Below are positions 1 to 9,865 of a stretch of DNA of 36,179 bases, in pieces. Within the stretch, counting starts at the first letter, position 1. Each line of letters starts with the position of its first letter. This DNA is from Alphaproteobacteria bacterium. Lineage in GTDB: Bacteria > Pseudomonadota > Alphaproteobacteria > Rs-D84. A program made the translations under genes and the position numbers. Location: contig JAFXFG010000029.1 of NCBI GenBank assembly GCA_017520675.1, positions 1 through 36,179 of the forward strand. The letters are read 5' to 3'. The notes below the pieces were generated by a model that did no database searches, was not told the DNA's origin, and saw only the letters and a list, made by a program, of their open reading frames with translations.

Positions 1-451
1 GGTAAGTATGTAGCGACTGCGAACAGTTCTACACAATCTGCATGTACGACAGGTAATTACTGCCCTGCTACGACGGTTTACTATGGTAAATCTGGTGCAA
101 ATGGTGGTGGATTAAATGCGTGTTCTGCACCGTATTCACAATCGGCGGCTAGCTCTGATGATGCAAATGATTGTTATTTGACAACTAGCCCGAAAAAGTA
201 TGTAGAGAGTGTCGGTGCCGGTGAAGTATCTTGTTTGGCTGGAAATTACTGTGAGGGAGGGAGCGTTATCTATAGGGGTGGTACAGTTAGTGGTCGTGCC
301 ACAACTGGTGGTTCTGTAGTCTGCTCTGCAAATAGTTATTGCCCTGAGGCTGTGAGTGAGCCAATTGCATGCTCTACATTAGGTGGTGGGTTGTATAAGA
401 ATAGTGTAGCGGGATCTGATGCAGCGGCGGATTGCAATTTTACAACAACTG
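1..451 (+). repeat. Long direct repeat, copy 1 (partner 3487-3937)
   Basis: This stretch aligns without gaps to 3487-3937 at a constant offset of 3486 bp, with about 24 mismatches counted by eye (roughly 95% identity). It may extend left beyond the window. Weaker similarity continues at protein level to about 560. Both copies are in the same reading frame of the giant gene. Confidence 0.9.
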
Positions 452-3400
452 GTGGTTATTATTTGGCTAATGCAACAGACACAACACAGACTAAGTGCGA
501 AGCAAAGTTTTATTGTTCAGAAACAACATTGAATTATCCAAATGTTGGTGGAAAAGAAAGTTGCCCTGATCCATCAAGTAGTACATATAAGGAAGCTGTA
601 AGTGAAATTGATTGGTTGGTGGCACGTTGTCCTGATGCAACTACGTCTAATTCATCTGTGGTGTCATCTGGTTATCAGACTTTTTCGAATACGGGCTTGA
701 GTGCGATAACACAATGTCCGGCTATAATGACGGTTTCAACACCATGTTCAAACTTTACTATTGAGAGTGCGAGGTATAATTCAACGACAGGTCGTTATGA
801 TTCAGATAAGGGAAATATATATGCAAGAAGTGTTAAGGCCGGTTATTATTTAACAGAACGTTTGAGTAGCACATATTGTACTACAAATGGACAACCTAAT
901 ACAAAGAGTATGCTTTATAGAAAAGCGGTAAAATGTCCGGAGAATAGTTATTGTCCTGGTGGAACAGTGCCGGTATGTAATACAGGTACTTATGAAGAGT
1001 CTTGGGGGGCAAATGCATGTACAACGTTGGGAAGTTTTTATACTACGTCTGCTGAGGGAGCAACTGCGTCATCATCGTGTTATGGTACAACAACGGCGGG
1101 TAACTATGTAGCGACTGCGACGTCCGGAGAAACAACATGTGCCGCCGGTGGTTACTGCCCAGGTAGTGTAAAAGTTAATTATAATAGCACAGGTGGACGC
1201 ACACCATGTGGTGCGGGTAAGTATAATGCAAGTACAGGGTCTTCGGCAGCAAGTGCGTGTGTTGCGTGTGCCATAGGGTCTTATGCGGTTGGTACAGGTA
1301 ATACGGTGTGTACAGCCTGTGCAGCTGGTACAACAACCACTGCAACAGGACATACTTCGGCAACCTGCAGTGCTTGTGCAAATAATAATGATTATGATAA
1401 TAGTTGGTCAACACCAAGTTGGTCTGCAAATAAGGTAACAAATCTGTGTAAGATTTCTAACTGTAAGGCTGGGTCAAAATATTCCAGTGCCACAGGGACA
1501 AATACAACTGGTTCTTGTACTGCATGTGCCGCAGGTACTTATATGAGCAGTAGCGCGCACACGAATACAGTATGTACAAAAGCGGAGTTGGGTTATTATG
1601 TAAGTGGTACAGGTAAAACTGCGCCAACTGCATGTACTGGGGCAACTTATGCCGATGTAGAGGGATTGTCTGAGTGCAAGACTTGTCCGGCTGCAACGAA
1701 TAATACCGTAGATGTTGTGTCTTATAGTTATTGGAATACTAGTTCCACAGCGGGTGATCATACGACACGAACTGGTTGTAATGTAACCTTTAAGCAAAAG
1801 GTTATGGATACTGGGACAATGGCATCGTATTCATGCTATATTGATAAAAACGCAGATACATATGGCGTGGATGGTACTTCAAAAACATGTTGGGTTAATA
1901 AGTCTAGTTTAAAATGTGCAGCGGGTTATTATAATACAACATTTAATAATTCTTCAACTGCAACACAATATACATCAAATAAAACATTGACTAATTTATT
2001 TGCTAATGTATGTGTGCCAGCTGGGGATGCATATTATTCTGCGGCGGATGCTTTGACTCGTACGGCCTGTCCAACGGCGGATAGTGGTTGGACTGCTGCA
2101 ACAACAACTAATACATCGGACGCATATAGCGATTGTTATGAGTATAAATCGGGGGCTAGTATCAGTGCAAATTGTGCAGCAGGACAGTTAAAACGCGAAG
2201 CGTCTAGTGAAAGTGCATACAGTTCTAATGTTACAATAGCAAGTGCTTTAAAGGCTGTAGCTGGTGCGTATGTTAATGGTCAAACTTGTACATTGTGTGA
2301 AGCGGGTACTTATCAAGCAACAAATGGTAGTACTGCAACAAGTTGCTCTGCTGTAACGAGTGGTTGTTATGGTAGCGCTGGTGCTACTAAGGCATGTCCA
2401 ACTGTTTGTGGAGATAATAAATACTCTAATTCTGGTGCGAGTAGTTGTACTGCGTGTCCGACAGACTATGAGAATAGTGGAACAACCGCTGCATCACATG
2501 CTGGGGCTGCAAGTTGTAAGATAACGGTTAGCGATGGTTATTATATTGGCACAGCTGGTGATAATAGTAGTAACTGGGATAAGTGTGTGGCAGGAACCGC
2601 GAAGGCATCGCATACAGTTGCATATGGTAGCACATCAAGTTGTGGTGTTTGTGGGGATAATAACTATTCTAATGCTGGTGCAAGCAGTTGTACAGCATGC
2701 CCGACAGACTATGAGAATAGTGGAACAACCGCTGCATCACATGCGGGATCTGCAAGTTGCAAGATAACGGTTAGCGGTGGTTATTATATTGGTACAGCTG
2801 GCGATAATAGTAGTAACTGGGATAAGTGTGTGGCAGGAACTGCGAAGGCATCGCATACAGTTGCATATGGTAGCACATCAAGTTGTGGTGTTTGTGGGGA
2901 TAATAACTATTCTAATGCTGGTGCAAGCAGTTGTACAGCGTGTCCGACGGACTATAAGAACAGTGGAACAACCGCTGCATCACATGCGGGATCTGCAAGT
3001 TGTAAGATAACGGTTAGCGGTGGTTATTATATTGGTACAGCTGGCGATAATAGTAGTAACTGGGATAAGTGTGTGGCAGGAACTGCGAAGGCATCGCATA
3101 CTGTTGCATATGGTAGTACATCAAGTTGTGGCGTTTGTGCAAACTGGTCTTATTCTGGTGCGGGTGCATCGAGTTGTACGAGTTGCCCTGCTCTGGCAAG
3201 TGGTTGGACAAAAACAGATAGTACAAGTACTGGCTGGACTACATATACAAGTTGTAAACAGACACAAAAACCTGCAAATTGTGCAAGTGGTGGTATTACA
3301 CAGACAGCGACAAGTTCGACTCAGTGGGGGGCGTCCAGTGTAACGACAAATTTGACAGCAAATGCAAATTACTATGTGAATGGTACTGCATGTAGCGCAT

Positions 3401-5871
3401 GTAGTGGTTTGGCAAGCGGATTTTATCCGAATAGCGCGGCTGGTAACAGTGGTGGTGCAAGTGTGTGTTATGGTACAACGACAGCAGGTAAGTATGTAGC
3501 GACTGCGAACAGTTCTACACAATCTGCATGTACGACAGGTAATTACTGCCCTGCTACGACGGTTTATTATGGTAAATATGGTACGAATGGCGGTGGATTA
3601 AAAGTGTGTTCTGCACCGTATTCACAATCGGCGGCTAGCTCTGATGATGCAAATGATTGTTATTTGACAACTAGCCCGAAAAAGTATGTAAAGAGTGTTG
3701 GTGCCGGTGAAGTATCCTGTTTGGCTGGAAATTACTGTGGGGGTGGAAGTATTATCTATAAGGGTGGTACAGTTAGTGGTCGTGCCACAACTGGTGGTTC
3801 TGCAGTCTGCTCTGCAAATAGTTATTGCCCTGAGGCTGTGAGTGAGCCAATTGCATGCTCTACATTAGGTGGTGGGTTGTATAAGAATAGTTCTGCAGGA
3901 TCTGATGCAGCAACGGATTGCTATTTTACAACAACTGCGGGTAGTTATTTAGAAGCAGCAACGGATACCACGCAGACGACCTGTCCAAGTGGGGATTATT
4001 GCCCTGCTAAGACACTGAATTATAACAGTGTTGGTGGTAACATCGATTGCCCTGGTAGTTATACTGCAGGAGGAACAGGCTTGAAGGCGCAATCTGAGTG
4101 CAAGATAAGCGTTGCAGGTGGTAAGTATGTAGAAACAGCAAAGAGTTCTACATTGTCAACTTGCGTTGCTGGTACATATAAAGCATTACATACTGTTGCA
4201 TATGGTGGTACATCAAGTTGTGGTGTTTGTGCGGATAATAAATATTCTGATGCAGGGGCAAGCAGTTGTACTGCGTGTGCCACAGATAAAGGCTATGCTA
4301 ATACAGGTACAACAGCGGCAAGCCATGCAGGGGTTGCGTCATGTACAACAACATGTAAAGGTGCACAGTATGTTGCAACGGCTGGTGCAGGATGTGTAAC
4401 AGTCGGTACAGGGTATTATGGCGAAGGTGGTACAGTTGCGCAAAATGCAAAATTGGCACGTGTACAGTGTCCAGAAAACTATCGTACAGGTGCAGCGGCG
4501 GCTGGTATATCAGGCTGTTTGGCAAAATGTGGTGCCGGTACAATGGTTGCGAGTGCAAATGCAGCATGCAGTACACCAAATAATACAACCTATGGTGCAA
4601 GTTGGTATACTGCGGAACATAATGTGAACTATGGTAGTACATCAAAGAGTTTGAGCAAAGTTGGTTCATGTCCAACAAGTTATGCGACAACGAATAACAC
4701 AACAGCAACAAGTCATGATGCAAGGTCAGATTGTATGATAACATGTGCAGCTGGTAAGGTTGTTGCAGGTGTAGATGCAGCATGTACGACACCAAGTGGT
4801 TCTTGGTATAGTGCACAACACACTGTTGCAGCAGGTGGGACATCTGGGACATATAAGAAGTCTTGTTTGGCAAACTATGCGACACCAAGCACAACAACGC
4901 AGACGGATCACGATAATTCTACGGATTGTACAATATCGTGTGAGGCGGGTACTCAAATCGCAACCGCGAATGCAACAACATGTACAACACCAAGTGGAAA
5001 CTGGTATGTTGGTGCAAATACCGTAAAACAAGGTAGTGTATCAACAGTTAATACATGCGCGGTTGGTGAAAACTTGTTTAATGCAAATAGTTATGATTCT
5101 TTGTGGGGGTACATTTCTGCATCCGTAACTTCTGTTAGTTCGTATGCTACTAACGCGATTGTTTGGGTGCCGGTAGAACCAAATACAACGTATATTATAA
5201 GCGGAATGCGTGGTGCAAATACGGTTACTATGGCGAATTCTGCTGTTGAGCCAGCCGTTGGTGTTACATACACAAACTTTTTTGACCCTGGTGTTAAAGG
5301 TAAAGGTGCGTTGTATACAACATCTAGTGATGCAAATTATTTGATTCTGATGGGATTACGTGATGCAGATGGTTCAACAACGGCAACAAGACAGGCGATA
5401 CTAGACAAGAATGTTGCGAACCTGCAGATATTTAAGGCAAATTCTGGCTATGGGATTGTTGGAAACACTGCGACAGAGCATGATACAGTGTCGGATTGTA
5501 TGATTTATTGTGGGGCTGGTGAATATGTAGCAGTGGCTGGTGGTGCGTGCGAAAACGTTGGGGCGGGGTATTATGGCGCCGGTGGTACAGTCGCACAGGG
5601 CAGTATCAGTAAAAATCGTGGTCAGTGTACTGCACCATTGACAACAATCGGGTATGGTTACGGCGCAAACGAGGCAGAAGACTGTGGACGTAAGTTGCAT
5701 GCAGGTAGCGAGGTTGTGTATCTGCGTAGTGCACCAAGAACATCACCTGCGCTGAATGTAAAAGTTGGGGATAAGGTTTTCTATGGCGCAATGAGTACAG
5801 CTTTGACCGGTAAATTAAAGGTTAAAGATATTGATAATAAGACTTATTCGGTTGTGAATGATTATCAGTAA
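1..5871 (+). CDS. Giant cysteine-rich repeat surface protein (5' end outside window)
   Basis: The frame is open from base 1, so the start lies upstream; a TTG at 178 is only an internal codon. 1956 residues are visible. The protein is made of short modules with the pattern C-x-A-G-x-Y ... C-x-x-C and G-Y-Y, like the ephrin-receptor/GCC2-GCC3 type of Cys-rich extracellular repeat; Thr, Ser, Ala, Gly and Asn dominate the rest. Residues about 802-1044 are three nearly identical 81-residue repeats. Residues about 1690-1810 break the pattern: a Cys-poor module (N-L-F-N-A-N-S-Y, then V-P-V-E-P-N-T-T-Y-I-I-S-G) resembling modules on phage tail or adhesin proteins. The last ~60 residues (from L-H-A-G-S-E-V-V-Y-L-R-S) form a separate C-terminal unit. 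Inference: an exported, disulphide-rich surface or adhesin-like protein. No catalytic motif is seen. The signal peptide would be outside the window. Confidence 0.9.
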   Translation, partial: GKYVATANSSTQSACTTGNYCPATTVYYGKSGANGGGLNACSAPYSQSAASSDDANDCYLTTSPKKYVESVGAGEVSCLAGNYCEGGSVIYRGGTVSGRATTGGSVVCSANSYCPEAVSEPIACSTLGGGLYKNSVAGSDAAADCNFTTTGGYYLANATDTTQTKCEAKFYCSETTLNYPNVGGKESCPDPSSSTYKEAVSEIDWLVARCPDATTSNSSVVSSGYQTFSNTGLSAITQCPAIMTVSTPCSNFTIESARYNSTTGRYDSDKGNIYARSVKAGYYLTERLSSTYCTTNGQPNTKSMLYRKAVKCPENSYCPGGTVPVCNTGTYEESWGANACTTLGSFYTTSAEGATASSSCYGTTTAGNYVATATSGETTCAAGGYCPGSVKVNYNSTGGRTPCGAGKYNASTGSSAASACVACAIGSYAVGTGNTVCTACAAGTTTTATGHTSATCSACANNNDYDNSWSTPSWSANKVTNLCKISNCKAGSKYSSATGTNTTGSCTACAAGTYMSSSAHTNTVCTKAELGYYVSGTGKTAPTACTGATYADVEGLSECKTCPAATNNTVDVVSYSYWNTSSTAGDHTTRTGCNVTFKQKVMDTGTMASYSCYIDKNADTYGVDGTSKTCWVNKSSLKCAAGYYNTTFNNSSTATQYTSNKTLTNLFANVCVPAGDAYYSAADALTRTACPTADSGWTAATTTNTSDAYSDCYEYKSGASISANCAAGQLKREASSESAYSSNVTIASALKAVAGAYVNGQTCTLCEAGTYQATNGSTATSCSAVTSGCYGSAGATKACPTVCGDNKYSNSGASSCTACPTDYENSGTTAASHAGAASCKITVSDGYYIGTAGDNSSNWDKCVAGTAKASHTVAYGSTSSCGVCGDNNYSNAGASSCTACPTDYENSGTTAASHAGSASCKITVSGGYYIGTAGDNSSNWDKCVAGTAKASHTVAYGSTSSCGVCGDNNYSNAGASSCTACPTDYKNSGTTAASHAGSASCKITVSGGYYIGTAGDNSSNWDKCVAGTAKASHTVAYGSTSSCGVCANWSYSGAGASSCTSCPALASGWTKTDSTSTGWTTYTSCKQTQKPANCASGGITQTATSSTQWGASSVTTNLTANANYYVNGTACSACSGLASGFYPNSAAGNSGGASVCYGTTTAGKYVATANSSTQSACTTGNYCPATTVYYGKYGTNGGGLKVCSAPYSQSAASSDDANDCYLTTSPKKYVKSVGAGEVSCLAGNYCGGGSIIYKGGTVSGRATTGGSAVCSANSYCPEAVSEPIACSTLGGGLYKNSSAGSDAATDCYFTTTAGSYLEAATDTTQTTCPSGDYCPAKTLNYNSVGGNIDCPGSYTAGGTGLKAQSECKISVAGGKYVETAKSSTLSTCVAGTYKALHTVAYGGTSSCGVCADNKYSDAGASSCTACATDKGYANTGTTAASHAGVASCTTTCKGAQYVATAGAGCVTVGTGYYGEGGTVAQNAKLARVQCPENYRTGAAAAGISGCLAKCGAGTMVASANAACSTPNNTTYGASWYTAEHNVNYGSTSKSLSKVGSCPTSYATTNNTTATSHDARSDCMITCAAGKVVAGVDAACTTPSGSWYSAQHTVAAGGTSGTYKKSCLANYATPSTTTQTDHDNSTDCTISCEAGTQIATANATTCTTPSGNWYVGANTVKQGSVSTVNTCAVGENLFNANSYDSLWGYISASVTSVSSYATNAIVWVPVEPNTTYIISGMRGANTVTMANSAVEPAVGVTYTNFFDPGVKGKGALYTTSSDANYLILMGLRDADGSTTATRQAILDKNVANLQIFKANSGYGIVGNTATEHDTVSDCMIYCGAGEYVAVAGGACENVGAGYYGAGGTVAQGSISKNRGQCTAPLTTIGYGYGANEAEDCGRKLHAGSEVVYLRSAPRTSPALNVKVGDKVFYGAMSTALTGKLKVKDIDNKTYSVVNDYQ
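2404..3132 (+). repeat. Three tandem 243-bp repeats inside the giant gene
   Basis: Units begin at 2404, 2647 and 2890, each starting with codons for V-C-G-D-N and encoding 81 residues with the patterns C-T-A-C-P-T-D-Y and G-G-Y-Y-I-G-T-A-G-D-N. Copies 2 and 3 are almost identical in DNA; copy 1 differs at more sites. A fourth, diverged start follows at 3133 and a partial relative lies at about 4132-4280. The period is a multiple of three, so copy number can change without a frameshift. Confidence 0.95.
3487..3937 (+). repeat. Long direct repeat, copy 2 (partner 1-451)
   Basis: In-frame second copy of 1-451. Recombination between the two would remove or add 3486 bp, which is 1162 codons, without breaking the frame. 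Confidence 0.9.
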
Positions 5872-5883
5872 TATCCCACCTGC

Positions 5884-5910
5884 CCCCCACCATGTGTGGG
5901 GGATTTTTTT
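5884..5910 (+). terminator. Intrinsic terminator after the giant surface gene
   Basis: Stem CCCCCAC / GTGGGGG (7 bp) with loop CATGT, followed by A and seven T. It starts 12 bases after the stop codon. Confidence 0.93.
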
Positions 5911-5936
5911 CTTTTAAGAAAATATGACTATTGCCC

Positions 5937-5965
5937 CTTGAAATCTTTTTTTGCATAACTATATC
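5937..5965 (+). promoter_or_regulatory. Heat-shock (RpoH-like) promoter of dnaK
   Basis: CTTGAA at 5937-5942, 16 bases, then CTATATC at 5959-5965. This resembles the alphaproteobacterial sigma-32 pattern (CTTGAA, then C-rich/TAT-type -10). A good ribosome-binding site AGGAG lies at 5989-5993, six bases before the dnaK ATG. Function as a heat-shock promoter is inferred from sequence and the gene it precedes. Confidence 0.7.
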
Positions 5966-5999
5966 GTAGGTAAGTAAAAATTTAACTTAGGAGTAAAAA

Positions 6000-7895
6000 A
6001 TGGGAAAAGTATTAGGTATTGACTTAGGGACTACCAATTCCGCAATGGCTTTTATGGATGGTAATGACCCAAAAATTATCGAAAATGCAGAAGGACAACG
6101 AACAACACCATCAGTGGTTGCACTGACATCAAATGGTGAACAGTTGGTCGGTATTACCGCAAAAAATCAGGCGGTAACAAATCCTGAAAATACAATTTAT
6201 GAAATCAAACGTTTAATGGGATTGCGCTTTGATAGCCCTGCGGTTAAAGAAATTGCAGCACGTGTGTCATATAAAATTGTCGCAGGCGAAAATGGTGATG
6301 CCTGGGTGGAAATGGAAGGTAAAAAGTATGCGCCATCTCAGATTTCTGCAATGATTTTAGCAAAGTTAAAGAAGGATGCTGAAAGTTATTTGGGTGAACC
6401 AGTTACAGATGCGGTTATTACTGTGCCAGCATATTTTAATGACTCTCAACGTCAGGCAACCAAAGATGCAGGTCGTATCGCAGGATTAAATGTTTTGCGT
6501 ATTGTTAATGAACCAACAGCGGCCGCATTGGCATATGGTCTGGATAAAGACAAAGATGGTATTATCGCTGTTTATGACTTGGGTGGTGGTACATTCGATG
6601 TGTCTATCTTGGAAATTGTTGATGGTGTGTTCGAAGTGAAATCAACAAATGGTGATACTGCATTGGGTGGTTCGGATTTTGATGCGCGTATTTTACAGCA
6701 CTTAATTGCAGAATTTAAAGCACAGACAGGTATTGATTTGTCTGGTGATAAGTTGGCACTGCAACGCTTGAAAGAAGCAGCAGAAAAGGCAAAAATCGAA
6801 TTGTCGTCTAAGACAAGCACAGATATTAATTTGCCATATCTGACGGCAGATGCAACAGGACCAAAGCACTTTAATACAACATTGACACGTGCAAAGTTAG
6901 AATCTTTGGTTGCAGACTTGATTGAACGCACAATTGAACCTTGTAAAAAAGCGTTGAAAGATGCAGGATTGGATAAATCTCAAATAAATGAAGTTATCTT
7001 GGTCGGTGGTCAAACACGTATGCCAAAGGTCGCAGAAACTGTTAAGGAATTCTTTGGTCGTGAACCACACAAGGGGGTTAATCCAGATGAAGTTGTTGGT
7101 ATGGGGGCCGCAATCCAAGGTGGTGTTCTGAAAGGCGATGTAAAAGATGTTTTGTTGCTGGATGTTACACCGTTGTCATTGGGTATTGAAACATTGGGTG
7201 GGGTCTTTACGCGCTTGATTGACCGTAATACAACAATCCCAACCAAGAAATCTCAGGTATTTAGTACCGCAGAAGATAATCAATCTGCTGTAACAATTCG
7301 CGTATTCCAAGGTGAGCGTGATATGGCGGCAGATAATAAACTGTTGGGACAGTTTAATCTGGAAGGAATTGCCCCTGCCCCACGCGGTATGCCACAAATC
7401 GAAGTGTCTTTTGATATTGACGCAAATGGTATCGTTCATGTGTCTGCCAAAGATAAAGGCACAGGTAAAGAACAGGCGATTTCAATTAAATCTGATGGCG
7501 GTTTGAGCGAAGATGAAATCAAAAGAATGGTTGATGAAGCTGCTGCAAATGCCGAAGAAGATAAGAAGAAACGCGCATTGGCAGAAGCCAAAAATACCGC
7601 GGAAACTGCTGTGTTTAGTATCGAAAAGTCTTTGAAGGAACATGGCGATAAAATCAGTGAAGATGAAAAGAAAGCGATTGAAGATGCTAAACAAGCGTTA
7701 AGCGATGAATTAGCAAAAGCTGATGCAACAGCAGAATCACTGAAAGAGAAAACAGATGCATTAACAGAAAAAGCAATGAAGTTGGGTGAAGCAGTCTATA
7801 AGGCAGCGCAGGCAGAACAAGCAGCCGCCCAAGGTGCAGAAGAAAAGAAAAACGATGATGGTACTGTTGATGCTGACTTTTCTGAGAAAAAATAA
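6000..7895 (+). CDS. dnaK: Chaperone protein DnaK (Hsp70)
   Basis: ATP-dependent Hsp70 chaperone of the cytoplasm, which binds exposed hydrophobic peptides with DnaJ and GrpE. The 631 residues are full length for the family. The N-terminal ATPase domain starts with G-I-D-L-G-T-T-N-S, has the phosphate-2 motif [12 protein letters not shown], and [12 protein letters not shown] near residue 335. The substrate-binding domain with [11 protein letters not shown] follows, then a helical lid. The C-terminus is D-A-D-F-S-E-K-K, so the usual D-A-D-F-E-E-V ending is altered after D-A-D-F. It has its own promoter and terminator; dnaJ and grpE are not adjacent, which differs from the common dnaK-dnaJ pair. 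Confidence 0.98.
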   Translation: MGKVLGIDLGTTNSAMAFMDGNDPKIIENAEGQRTTPSVVALTSNGEQLVGITAKNQAVTNPENTIYEIKRLMGLRFDSPAVKEIAARVSYKIVAGENGDAWVEMEGKKYAPSQISAMILAKLKKDAESYLGEPVTDAVITVPAYFNDSQRQATKDAGRIAGLNVLRIVNEPTAAALAYGLDKDKDGIIAVYDLGGGTFDVSILEIVDGVFEVKSTNGDTALGGSDFDARILQHLIAEFKAQTGIDLSGDKLALQRLKEAAEKAKIELSSKTSTDINLPYLTADATGPKHFNTTLTRAKLESLVADLIERTIEPCKKALKDAGLDKSQINEVILVGGQTRMPKVAETVKEFFGREPHKGVNPDEVVGMGAAIQGGVLKGDVKDVLLLDVTPLSLGIETLGGVFTRLIDRNTTIPTKKSQVFSTAEDNQSAVTIRVFQGERDMAADNKLLGQFNLEGIAPAPRGMPQIEVSFDIDANGIVHVSAKDKGTGKEQAISIKSDGGLSEDEIKRMVDEAAANAEEDKKKRALAEAKNTAETAVFSIEKSLKEHGDKISEDEKKAIEDAKQALSDELAKADATAESLKEKTDALTEKAMKLGEAVYKAAQAEQAAAQGAEEKKNDDGTVDADFSEKK

Positions 7896-7915
7896 AAATT
7901 AAACCAAGGAAGCGA

Positions 7916-7938
7916 AATCCCCCGTTTGGGGGATTTTT
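7916..7938 (+). terminator. Intrinsic terminator after dnaK
   Basis: AATCCCCC / GGGGGATT stem (8 bp) with loop GTTT, ending in a T run, 20 bases past the dnaK stop. Confidence 0.95.
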
Positions 7939-7994
7939 CTTTGTTTTTGTGCCTGTGTGTGTTATAATTTTCAGAGAAAAGTAAAGGGATATTA

Positions 7995-9260
7995 ATGAAA
8001 AATCAATTTAATAAAGCTATTAAGAATTTAAAAAAACAAATGGTAGATAGTGATGAACTCTATATGGCTGATAAAAATAATTGGTTGTTGGTGCATTGCA
8101 CACATTATATGCCACAGATAAATAAAAATGGTGAATTAGTTATTCAAAATACTGCTGCGGCAACAGATAGCGAAATCCCTAGGGCGACTGTACATTTTAC
8201 ATTAAATCATACAGTGGTGGACAATAATGGCGGGTCATGGACAGATAAAGGGATTGTTGTTTTGGCCCCATATGATTCTGTTGTTGAAAAAAATAATAAG
8301 CCGGCAGGATTTAAAGTTGATGATACTTTCTTTTCTGTTGGGGCTGATGCAGGTTTGGTTTTGCCAGAAAATGCACGAATAGTAAAGCCGGTAAATGATG
8401 GGTCGTTGTATCAAATAGGTGAAAAAGTATCAACATATAAAACAGATAATTTTACTGATGATGAAATTGAATTGATAAAATCATGGATGTCTAATTGGAC
8501 TTTGCGGGATTATGATAGGTATGATAAAGGTGATGTTGATGATACTGAATTGCAAATCGTATTGCAATTAATGCCGGCAGAAATTGTTAAGTCTTATGAA
8601 ATGGCAAAGGATAAAAAGGCATTCATTAGAGGTTTTTATGAAGAGAAGAAATACGAAATCTTGAATTCCGTATTAAGAGATAAAGTCGTTGCAGAAACGG
8701 CAAAAAAAATGGGATATAGAACAATTTCGCGTAATGAAACTAATTTGTGGGACGTAGATAGAAAAATACAGTCTGTTGCATTGCAAGATGGGTTGTATAT
8801 CACAAGCCACGCAGGAACATTTTATTCAGTGGCAGAAGATTATGGGTTGTATCTGGATAATCAATTGGATGAATTGAGCAATGTAGAAAGAAATGATGAT
8901 TTGATAAATCTGTTGTATAAAAATACTTGCATTTCTAGATTGGTTTTAACAAATGAAACTGATTATAAAGGCGTAATGTATTCACAGTATGAAAAGATAT
9001 TTACAGAATATCTAAAGGATTATAAAGAAAATGGAAGAACAGGTATAGATGTAGATGCGTTATTAAAACAGCCTTTTGGAAAACGGATTTTGAAGTTTGA
9101 TAAGAATTTATATAAAATATTACAGAAAAATTCGGATGTTATGGCAAAAAAAATTGAGAAAACTTTTAAAATTTTAGATAAGAAATTTGGTATGAAAGAA
9201 ATAAAAAAATATCTTAATACAAAAATTTATTCTAATGTTGAAAAGTCTTGGCGTGTCTGA
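7995..9260 (+). CDS. Uncharacterised 421-residue cytoplasmic-type protein
   Basis: I do not recognise this family. There is no signal peptide or membrane segment; composition is rich in Lys, Asn and Asp. Residues about 30-130 look like a compact folded domain (W-L-L-V-H-C-T-H-Y at 30-38, P-R-A-T-V-H-F-T-L-N-H at 62-72, then G-S-W-T-D-K-G-I-V-V-L-A-P-Y). Residues 130-421 are mostly predicted helical with long charged stretches. A TATAAT at about 7961 and a purine-rich site (AAAGGGAT) before ATG 7995 support the start. The conserved His-Thr in the first strand plus a later Thr-Val-His-Phe could be active-site residues, but no reaction can be assigned. It is monocistronic or cotranscribed only with the next gene. 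Confidence 0.8.
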   Translation: MKNQFNKAIKNLKKQMVDSDELYMADKNNWLLVHCTHYMPQINKNGELVIQNTAAATDSEIPRATVHFTLNHTVVDNNGGSWTDKGIVVLAPYDSVVEKNNKPAGFKVDDTFFSVGADAGLVLPENARIVKPVNDGSLYQIGEKVSTYKTDNFTDDEIELIKSWMSNWTLRDYDRYDKGDVDDTELQIVLQLMPAEIVKSYEMAKDKKAFIRGFYEEKKYEILNSVLRDKVVAETAKKMGYRTISRNETNLWDVDRKIQSVALQDGLYITSHAGTFYSVAEDYGLYLDNQLDELSNVERNDDLINLLYKNTCISRLVLTNETDYKGVMYSQYEKIFTEYLKDYKENGRTGIDVDALLKQPFGKRILKFDKNLYKILQKNSDVMAKKIEKTFKILDKKFGMKEIKKYLNTKIYSNVEKSWRV

Positions 9261-9351
9261 TGTTTGTTGTGTATTTGGGGGATTTTTCTGTTGTGTTTTT
9301 ATCAAAAGATGTTATAAATGCAACCTGATAATGAATAAAGGTAAGTGCGCT

Positions 9352-9840
9352 ATGGATTTAATTGTAATGTATGCAATTGAAAATATCTGTCAGCAAAAAG
9401 TGTCTTATGACACATCGTTGGGGTATTTTAACTCTAAAACCGCTGAAAAAGCTAATTTAGTGATGGATGATTTAGATATAGAATGGATATTTAATGAAAT
9501 AGAAAATATGTGCACATTGACTTTCGATGATGATGTAAGGTGTTGGATTGCAAATAAAATGACTGATAAAACAATGACTGTTTCTGATTTAATTCATGAT
9601 GTCGAAACACAGGCGTTGTTATTTCGTGCACAAAGAAATCCAGCAGGACATCCGAAAAGTTTGAAACAAGAAAAATTATCTTTGTTGAAAATGGATAAGT
9701 GCGGACTGCGTTGTGCGTTGACAGAACAAAAATGTGATAAAATCCCACAAGATAAAAAGACGGATATTACAGATAGTTGTATTCGTTCAAATTGTAAAAT
9801 TGCAAAAAATTTCTATGAGTTGGCACGAAAAACAAGATAA
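9352..9840 (+). CDS. Uncharacterised Cys-containing 162-residue protein
   Basis: The frame extends left to 9235, overlapping the previous gene, but the ATG at 9352 is preferred: AAAGG lies at 9337-9341 and a TTGTGT/TATAAA promoter-like pair at 9291-9318. ATG 9331 is an alternative. The N-terminal ~85 residues are acidic and helical (W-I-F-N-E-I-E-N-M, D-D-D-V, T-V-S-D-L-I-H-D-V), faintly like an acyl-carrier-type helical bundle, though no D-S-L attachment serine is present. The C-terminal third has five Cys (C-G-L-R-C, K-C, S-C, N-C) and could bind a metal. It ends in R-K-T-R, like two small proteins at 17879 and 18175. Family not recognised. Confidence 0.75.
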   Translation: MDLIVMYAIENICQQKVSYDTSLGYFNSKTAEKANLVMDDLDIEWIFNEIENMCTLTFDDDVRCWIANKMTDKTMTVSDLIHDVETQALLFRAQRNPAGHPKSLKQEKLSLLKMDKCGLRCALTEQKCDKIPQDKKTDITDSCIRSNCKIAKNFYELARKTR

Positions 9841-9865
9841 AAAATGCCCAAATGGGCATTTTTTT
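9841..9865. terminator. Bidirectional intrinsic terminator between convergent genes
   Basis: AATGCCC / GGGCATT stem with loop AAAT, a T run on the plus side and an A run on the left that gives a T run on the minus strand. It lies between the 9352 gene and the convergent phosphofructokinase-like gene, touching the latter's stop codon. Confidence 0.93.

Noticed and set aside
2404..3132. CRISPR-like regular repeats
   Set aside because: The 243-bp units are coding, in frame, and have no spacers.
1072..5791. Many open frames on the minus strand and in other plus frames across the giant gene
   Set aside because: They follow from the Thr/Ala/Gly/Cys-rich codon pattern of the repeats; no ribosome-binding sites, and products are strings of Cys/Thr/Arg or His/Tyr/Leu.
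9235..9351. N-terminal extension of the 9352 gene
   Set aside because: Overlaps the previous gene, gives an odd Cys/Phe-rich start, and a better start with ribosome-binding site exists at 9352.
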